Positions 59,009 through 64,000 of a DNA stretch of 64,000 bases are shown here, one piece after another; within the stretch, counting starts at the first letter, position 1, and each line of letters begins with the position of its first letter. Under the pieces are notes generated by a model. The model was not told where the DNA came from. It did no database searches and saw nothing but the letters and a program-made list of their open reading frames with translations. Origin of the DNA: Tricholoma matsutake (taxonomy: Eukaryota; Basidiomycota; Agaricomycetes; Agaricales; Tricholomataceae); assembly GCA_026075535.2 (NCBI GenBank), contig AP026547.1, forward strand, positions 7,378,001 to 7,442,000, read 5' to 3'. Both the position numbers and the translations under genes were made by a program.

Positions 59009-60083
59009 CCCAGTGAAAAGTTGGTTGAGCCAGATTGAGCTGATTCAAGCCAAATAGAAGCAATCGAGCCAAATCGAGCACAAAATAATTTTAATATTGT
59101 TGATCAACCAAAAATCAACTACTTTGTTCAAACTAGTTGACCAACTTGCCATGCATTGAACATAACTTTGACAATCCAAGATATCCAAGACTCTCTTCAA
59201 CATATCAAGTCTCCTTGAAGCATGTGATATTCAATTACTTAAGCTTGCATCCCCATGACTTAGGCTTTTCCCCCAACTTCCTCCTGACCACAACAACACG
59301 TCCTACACATGTCCCTTTTCACACGTATGCCACGTGTCCCTCCTTGTGTGATACTCAGATCAAGGTGTCAATATGAAAGTCAAAGCACATAGCAACACAA
59401 GTTGTATAGTCATATGCCAATTGGCAGCCTGATGGTAACTAGGTAAGTTGAACCTGACTATATGCACTTTTATCCCAACCTGCAATACTCATTTCCTTAG
59501 CATCATTTCAGGTCATATTTGTAATTGTGTGTGCTTTGTTGACTTTGCTCAATGCTGTGCCATGTGCATGTTAACTTATATTTATAGTTTCAACTTATAT
59601 CACTCTTATATCCCAACCACAAGCATTACCGTAATTACTGCCACCCCGAGTTGATTAAAAAGGTATGTGGCTAATTCTCATTCTAGTAATGCTACTGACC
59701 TGTATATCACAGGAGTTTGGGGCTGACTCCAAGTCTTTCAGTCTTGGGGGAAGCAAGGACAGTGGCAGGGGAGGCGTCAACAGCAGGGAAAGTGGCAGGA
59801 GCAGCAGTGGCAAGTGGTGGCAACATGTTATGAGAAGTTGTAGGGGCAGCAGCATGCAAGGGTAGTGCAGGGGTAGTGGTGAGGGTAGCAGTAGTAGTAG
59901 CAGCACCAATGTACTGTAAAATTGAGCCCAATCAAATACCTGCTTTTGTATCACCAAAATGGCTTGATCCTGCTTTATTTTTGTCCAAGATTTTGAGCCT
60001 AGTCAAGCCATTTGGAATAGTTTTTTAGGGAGCTCAATTTCACTCATTTTGGGTTGATCCAGCTCAACCGACTTTTCACTGGG
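59009..60083. mobile_element. hAT-like TIR element, about 1.07 kb
   Basis: The left end CCCAGTGAAAAGTTGGTTGA (from 59009) is matched in inverted orientation by the right end TCAACCGACTTTTCACTGGG (to 60083), with one mismatch in 20. Flanks GCTAATG (59002-59008) and GCTGATG (60084-60090) could be a 7-bp target duplication with one change. CAGTG near the tip is typical of hAT elements, although hAT duplications are normally 8 bp. No transposase is found, so it would be non-autonomous. The inner sequence includes degenerate TTGAGCC/GGCTCAA repeats near both ends. Confidence 0.55.
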
Positions 60084-61699
60084 GCTGATGATGGAACCTG
60101 CACAATTACAAGATTACTTAGTCAATGGGCCCTTTCTTGAGGCAGTCTAATAAAATGAGATCTATAAAATCACTACAAATAAATTCAATGAAATAAAAAT
60201 ATAATATGAAGAATGGTTAGTAAGGAGTACAAGAGGATGTTGGATATAAGCTATGCATTTACTAGAAGTGATCCATGGGAGGTGGGTGGGTGCAATAGTT
60301 GCTGTCACCTGCTATGGTGGTAGCTGTGGTTGCCATCGCCATCATTGTTCATGGCCGTCGCTTCATGGCTGTCTCCTCATGATCGCCGCAGTTGTCGTCT
60401 GCTGTCATTGGTCTTCCCCCATTCGCACTGTTCTCCCTGCCATTGGCTTGTCCCTGTCAGCTCATCACCATGCTCACAGAGGCTGTCTTCATTGTGGTCA
60501 TTGTCCCTCTGTTGTCCTTCATCCTTGTCATCCCCATCCCCATCCCAGCCATCCTCTTCCTCATCCCCTGGTCCCCGCTGTTGTTCTCCATCCTCTTATT
60601 GTCAGTGTTGTTCTCATTGTTGTTTTCTCCCTGGCTGTGGTGCCCTCTCACCATCTTTGACATCCAACCTGCAAGCAGCTGCTTGCAGTGGCAGGGGTCT
60701 GGTAGGTGGGTGCTGGTGGTGGTCATCATCATCTGCACCTTGCTGTTCATCCTCATCACTGGGTCAAGTTGTCCCCATCATTGTCCTGATCCATTATCCA
60801 CCCTGCGAGCAGATACTCGCAGCAGTGGTGCAGATGTAGGTCTGCTGTCTTGGCACTGTCTTGTGGTAATAGAACCTAAATATCAAAACAAAACATTTGT
60901 TAGTTGAAAAGAAAAGAGAAGAGAAAAGAAGAGAAGAACTTGACACTTAGGCCCAACAAACAACTCATTTGTGGCTGTACATTGCATTGCTGAGCATTGT
61001 TGAGGAAGTGTGACTCAATGTGACAATTTCCTTTTTCATTCAAAATCTGTGTGTCAGTAAAACCCACTGAATGTGAAAATATGTAAGGGGCTGAGTTTGA
61101 TTGACTTCAAAATATAAGCCTGCATTCAGAAAGACTTGAAACTCCAAAGCCTGCTGAGCAGCCGTCAGACTTAATGTATCACTTTTGCTGGGTGGTTGGT
61201 TGAGTTAAAAAGATGAGTCCTTGTACCTCGGACTCATAAGTCGATATTGTAGTGAACATATTTTGTCTAAAGTGTCTGTGGAATGCTCAAAATATGATTT
61301 TGTAGAATTTTGACCATTTTGGAAGCTGTCACACATGATGTAGGTCCTTGGACACCTTCCAATATAGCTCTCATCAAACTCATACTACCATATATGAAGT
61401 ACAGTGGCACTGATACTCTGCATCGCTGGACGTCTCTCTACCACAAAACAGAGATGTTTTTCAACCTTGAATGCACCAATGTGCTCTAATAGCCACCTTG
61501 GCAGCCCCCATTTCGCCATAAGCCTCTCCAGAATTTTGAGAGTCACCCAGCCACTCATTAACTGAGCCAAGAGTACAAACACTCCCCCCACCAGCGACAA
61601 ACCTTTGAACAAAGGGATAAGTGCCACCCCCTGACATAGCTGGCCCTAATGTGTCACGCACCCAAGAAATGCCACAATCAACATGCTCCGATGCTCAAA
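60084..61699. other. Low-complexity and palindrome-bearing region
   Basis: A C/T-biased stretch (60300-60860) produces long spurious frames. It holds the perfect palindrome CTGCAAGCAGCTGCTTGCAG (60669-60688) and a related hairpin CTGCGAG...CTCGCAG (60803-60822). A purine run of AAAAGA/GAGAAG repeats follows at about 60908-60938. No gene is supported. Confidence 0.4.
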
Positions 61700-63160
61700 G
61701 GGATCACCCCCATCTTTAGCACCACAACATGCATTCTTGGCATCTGATGACCCAGTGACTCATCTCATACAAAAACTCCCCAATCCACAACCGTGGCCCC
61801 CAGCCTCTTCCTTCTATCTGCAACAATCTCCACAACCCCTCACATGAGCTTTCCCATGCCTCCCTCCAAATTTATGAACACCAACTCTGGCCCCAATAAA
61901 TGCAGCTGTTCTGGAAGCCACTTGGATGCCCACATTGAGAAAGCAGCCAAAGACAAACAGGGTGCCTCTGCCTCCTTGATGGCTGATAGCCACTCAGCTA
62001 ATGAACTGAGTGCTGCCCCTCAGGTATGTCATCTTGCACTTCCAAAGTCTCTACTCTGACCCCACCAATGGACGACTCCTCATCCCCCCCTGCAAGGATC
62101 CCCTGAACAATTGAACGCCAGCCTCCCCATACCCATCCCCCCTTTACCTTACAGGGTGAAATACATAATGGCACCATGACACTCGATAATGGTCTCCAGA
62201 TCACTGCCCCCCCCTCTGATGGCTTCCCCACACCACAAATCTGCCACCCCATCTGGCACAATGTGTCAGACGAGCTAGTCTTCCACTGGTCTCCCAAGCC
62301 TGGCCTGAAACTCTGGGCCCACCCATGGCACGCTCACTATGAGGAAAACACCCAGGGTGTCATAGGGAGGATCCTCTCTCTTATTTCCAAGATCATCACT
62401 CCTCGATACTCCAAAGACATAATCGTTAGCCCCCCATCAAACAAGTTCGACAATGGGGAACATCTTGCCTCCCCCTGGTACTTCTTTGTTATGGGCCTCT
62501 CCCAGGATGTTGTCAATGCTCTCACCCAGCTCGCAGTCTGCTCAACCGCTGAGCTCACTGTCTTCTTCACCCCCTTCCAACAAGTCCTACCCTCTTACAT
62601 CTGCACCATCAAAAACTTAACTTACCCAAATGCTCCCAAGAGCAATGCGCTGGTTGCAGCCCTCATTCGCTCCATGATAACCTCAAACCCAGACATCTCC
62701 TCTTTTATTCACAGCAGGCTCCCTGATCCTGATGCAGAGGCAGCCATCAAAGTTCTCCACTCCATCCATGTCTCAAGCTTAAAAATTGCCATTTCCCCTG
62801 ATGATCTCCACACAATCTGGAACGTCTACTGTGATGACCCCCCTCACCTATCCTTTGATGACTTCCATGCCTGGACTGACCTAATCAGAAACCTCATTTC
62901 AACTCCCTCGACTATGGCATGGGCACTGCCTGCCTTTTCAACAACCAATTCTTTTGTTTGAACTGCAAATCCTACGACCACCCCTCTGGTCTCTGCCCCT
63001 TCCCCCACCTTGTGGGATGGCTTGGCCCATCTGCCAGCATCAAAGAAGATACTGACATCTACACTGTGACCTCCCCCAAATCACCCCCACCCAATACCAG
63101 AACACTGGCCGGGTCCCTCGCACCCCTGTCAGAGGAAGGCATGGAAGGGGTTGTAAATAA
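61700..63160 (+). pseudogene. Non-LTR retrotransposon (LINE) ORF1-like protein, frameshifted
   Basis: The best preserved part is 62176-62961: a proline-rich lead, then HWSPKPGLKLWAHPWHAHY, DIIVSPPSNKFDNGE, SPWYFFVMGLSQDV, FFTPFQQVLPSYICTI and FDDFHAWTDLIRNL. The frame then shifts near 62895-62905 into a zinc-knuckle stretch with FFCLNCKSYDHPSGLCPFP (to about 63020). The CxxC-xxx-DHP-xx-LCPFP knuckle recurs in agaricomycete LINE-linked ORF1 proteins as I remember them. The frame upstream (about 61700-62060) is poorer and out of phase. ORF1 would bind the element RNA. At least two frameshifts make it inactive. Confidence 0.65.
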
Positions 63161-63600
63161 GATTCCATACATAATATATACCATTGTTAAAACCTTCCAC
63201 ACTATCATGTCCCTTTATGTCATACAGTTTCCAGTACATGAGCTTGATCACCTTATCACAACAACTGCCTTTTCATGAGGGAATCAGCACCTTGCTCAAG
63301 AAATAGAAGGAATAGTTGTTAATCATGGTACCACTGGGTGGCCTACATTTACTGGTTGTTAGCTTCCTAATGGGACAGGAAAGCCCCCGGGTACAAACAA
63401 GTAAACGGCGACCTATTAAGGTCAACAGATGAGCCGTGCTAAGAAGCTGAAGTCCTAAGGATCAGTAAGTAATGCCTCACCCCTACTAACTGCTCTCCTT
63501 CATGACAGAGTCCTTTGACGCAAATGAGATTTTGTGCATCCCATAATCAAGGTTGTAAAAACAGGTATGTAATTGTTCAACTGCTAATAATACAGAAAAT
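63161..63600 (+). other. Spacer between LINE ORF1 and ORF2 with intron-like signals
   Basis: Non-coding. It contains GTAAGT (63465-63470), a CTAAC branch-like site (63486-63490) and CATGACAG (ending 63508), together a textbook 44-nt fungal intron, and a small hairpin GACCT-ATTA-AGGTC (63410-63423). It may be a transcribed and spliced part of the element or an unrelated insertion. Confidence 0.35.
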
Positions 63601-63603
63601 CAC

Positions 63604-64000
63604 ATGGGAGGATTGTATGGCCCAAACCCCAACCCAGCTTTGTCCAGAGGGGTTCTGGAAGCCATCACCCATCACCCTGATGATGGTCAAGCTGGGAACC
63701 CAGATGGCTCCCAGGTGAGTGCCTCACATACTCCTCAGACTGATGCCCCCCCACAGAATGAGCACACCACTCCTCCCAAAATTACCCCAAGGGATTCAGG
63801 AACAAACTCCTTAGCCCCACAAGCTAATAACAGACCACATCGGTCTAGATGATGGAGACACCATCTGTCCCAACTCCCTCACCAGGAGCAACTTCCCCAG
63901 ACATTCCACAAAAGGACAAAAGCTTCACTAAAATTAGCCTTGCTAAATATGAGAGGACGCTGGCATGGCAGCACTGACAAATGGAATCATGTTAACCAAC
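63604..64000 (+). pseudogene. LINE ORF1 end and start of ORF2 endonuclease, cut by window edge
   Basis: The last 85 bases (63916-64000) read KASLKLALLNMRGRWHGS followed by TDKWNHVNQ, matching the first strand of the AP-type endonuclase domain at the N-terminus of LINE ORF2 (SLNMRGR...KWNHINQ pattern). Upstream, 63604-63900 is Pro/Thr/Ser-rich (TPSPGATSPD), typical of the linker before it, but lies in a different frame, so a frameshift or frame overlap separates them. The catalytic residues of the endonuclease and the RT lie beyond the window. Whether this ORF2 is intact cannot be judged. Confidence 0.65.

Noticed and set aside
60253..60907. Long plus-strand frames rich in Ser, Cys, His and Pro
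   Set aside because: Low-complexity C/T-biased DNA leaves several frames open at once; no start context or domain.
63290..63470. Possible group I/II intron or self-cleaving ribozyme in the LINE spacer
   Set aside because: I could not match the conserved group I P/Q/R/S elements, group II domain V, or a hammerhead or HDV-like core; only one short hairpin is clear.
39000..64000. Biosynthetic or defence gene cluster in the right half
   Set aside because: The P450 and UDP-glucose dehydrogenase pieces are broken fragments among transposons, not linked intact genes.
1..64000. CRISPR arrays or bacterial-type operons
   Set aside because: No regularly spaced repeats; gene structure is eukaryotic throughout.

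Overview
This window looks like nuclear DNA of an agaricomycete (mushroom-forming) basidiomycete. The evidence is intron-dense host genes with 40-70 nt GT-AG introns, fungal single-copy genes (CDC16/Cut9, MAF1, MGM1, a RAD51 paralogue), an agaricomycete-type DUF6533 membrane protein, and transposon families typical of the group: a chromodomain Ty3/gypsy element, Plavaka-type transposase, Ty1/copia, a YR-type reverse transcriptase and a non-LTR ORF1. I read coding structures by eye. Where exon limits are given, reading phases and GT/AG sites agree unless stated.

Layout. 1-3306 is the 3' part of a decayed Ty3/gypsy pol. It is followed by a 1.56-kb inverted-arm element with TA target duplication (3369-4931). 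4.9-38 kb is a host-gene block: hypothetical protein (6368+), CDC16/APC6 (8870+), MAF1 (15985-), SCP2 domain protein (17154+), mitochondrial dynamin MGM1/OPA1 (20998-), DapA-family aldolase (21255+), DUF6533 membrane protein (24291-), RAD51 paralogue (26236-), a 79-residue membrane protein in five exons (26335+), intron-containing tRNA-Gly(GCC) (27335+), SERINC/TMS1 (29676-), an agaricomycete helical protein (31417-), CobW GTPase (34468+) and a J-domain protein (35998+). MGM1/aldolase and RAD51-paralogue/79-residue gene are divergent pairs with short shared upstream regions.

39-64 kb is almost entirely mobile DNA and its debris. A Plavaka-type transposase gene (minus strand, about 50.5 to 39.3 kb) is split by a complete 5.7-kb Ty1/copia element (43099-48796) with 274-bp LTRs and a perfect CAATA target duplication. 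Upstream of the transposase lie broken fragments of host-type genes: cytochrome P450, an unidentified membrane protein and UDP-glucose dehydrogenase. They are followed by a YR-type (DIRS/Ngaro-like) gag-RT relic, a 786-bp TA/TIR element carrying one ORF, a 1.07-kb hAT-like TIR element, and a non-LTR (LINE) ORF1 with the start of ORF2 cut by the window edge.

Themes worth attention: every in-frame stop I found in the gypsy, copia, YR-gag and TIR-element frames is TGA, as expected if CGA codons decayed by CpG transition; host gene fragments that keep introns sit inside the transposon zone; and a tiny conserved-looking gene has only its ATG in the first exon.
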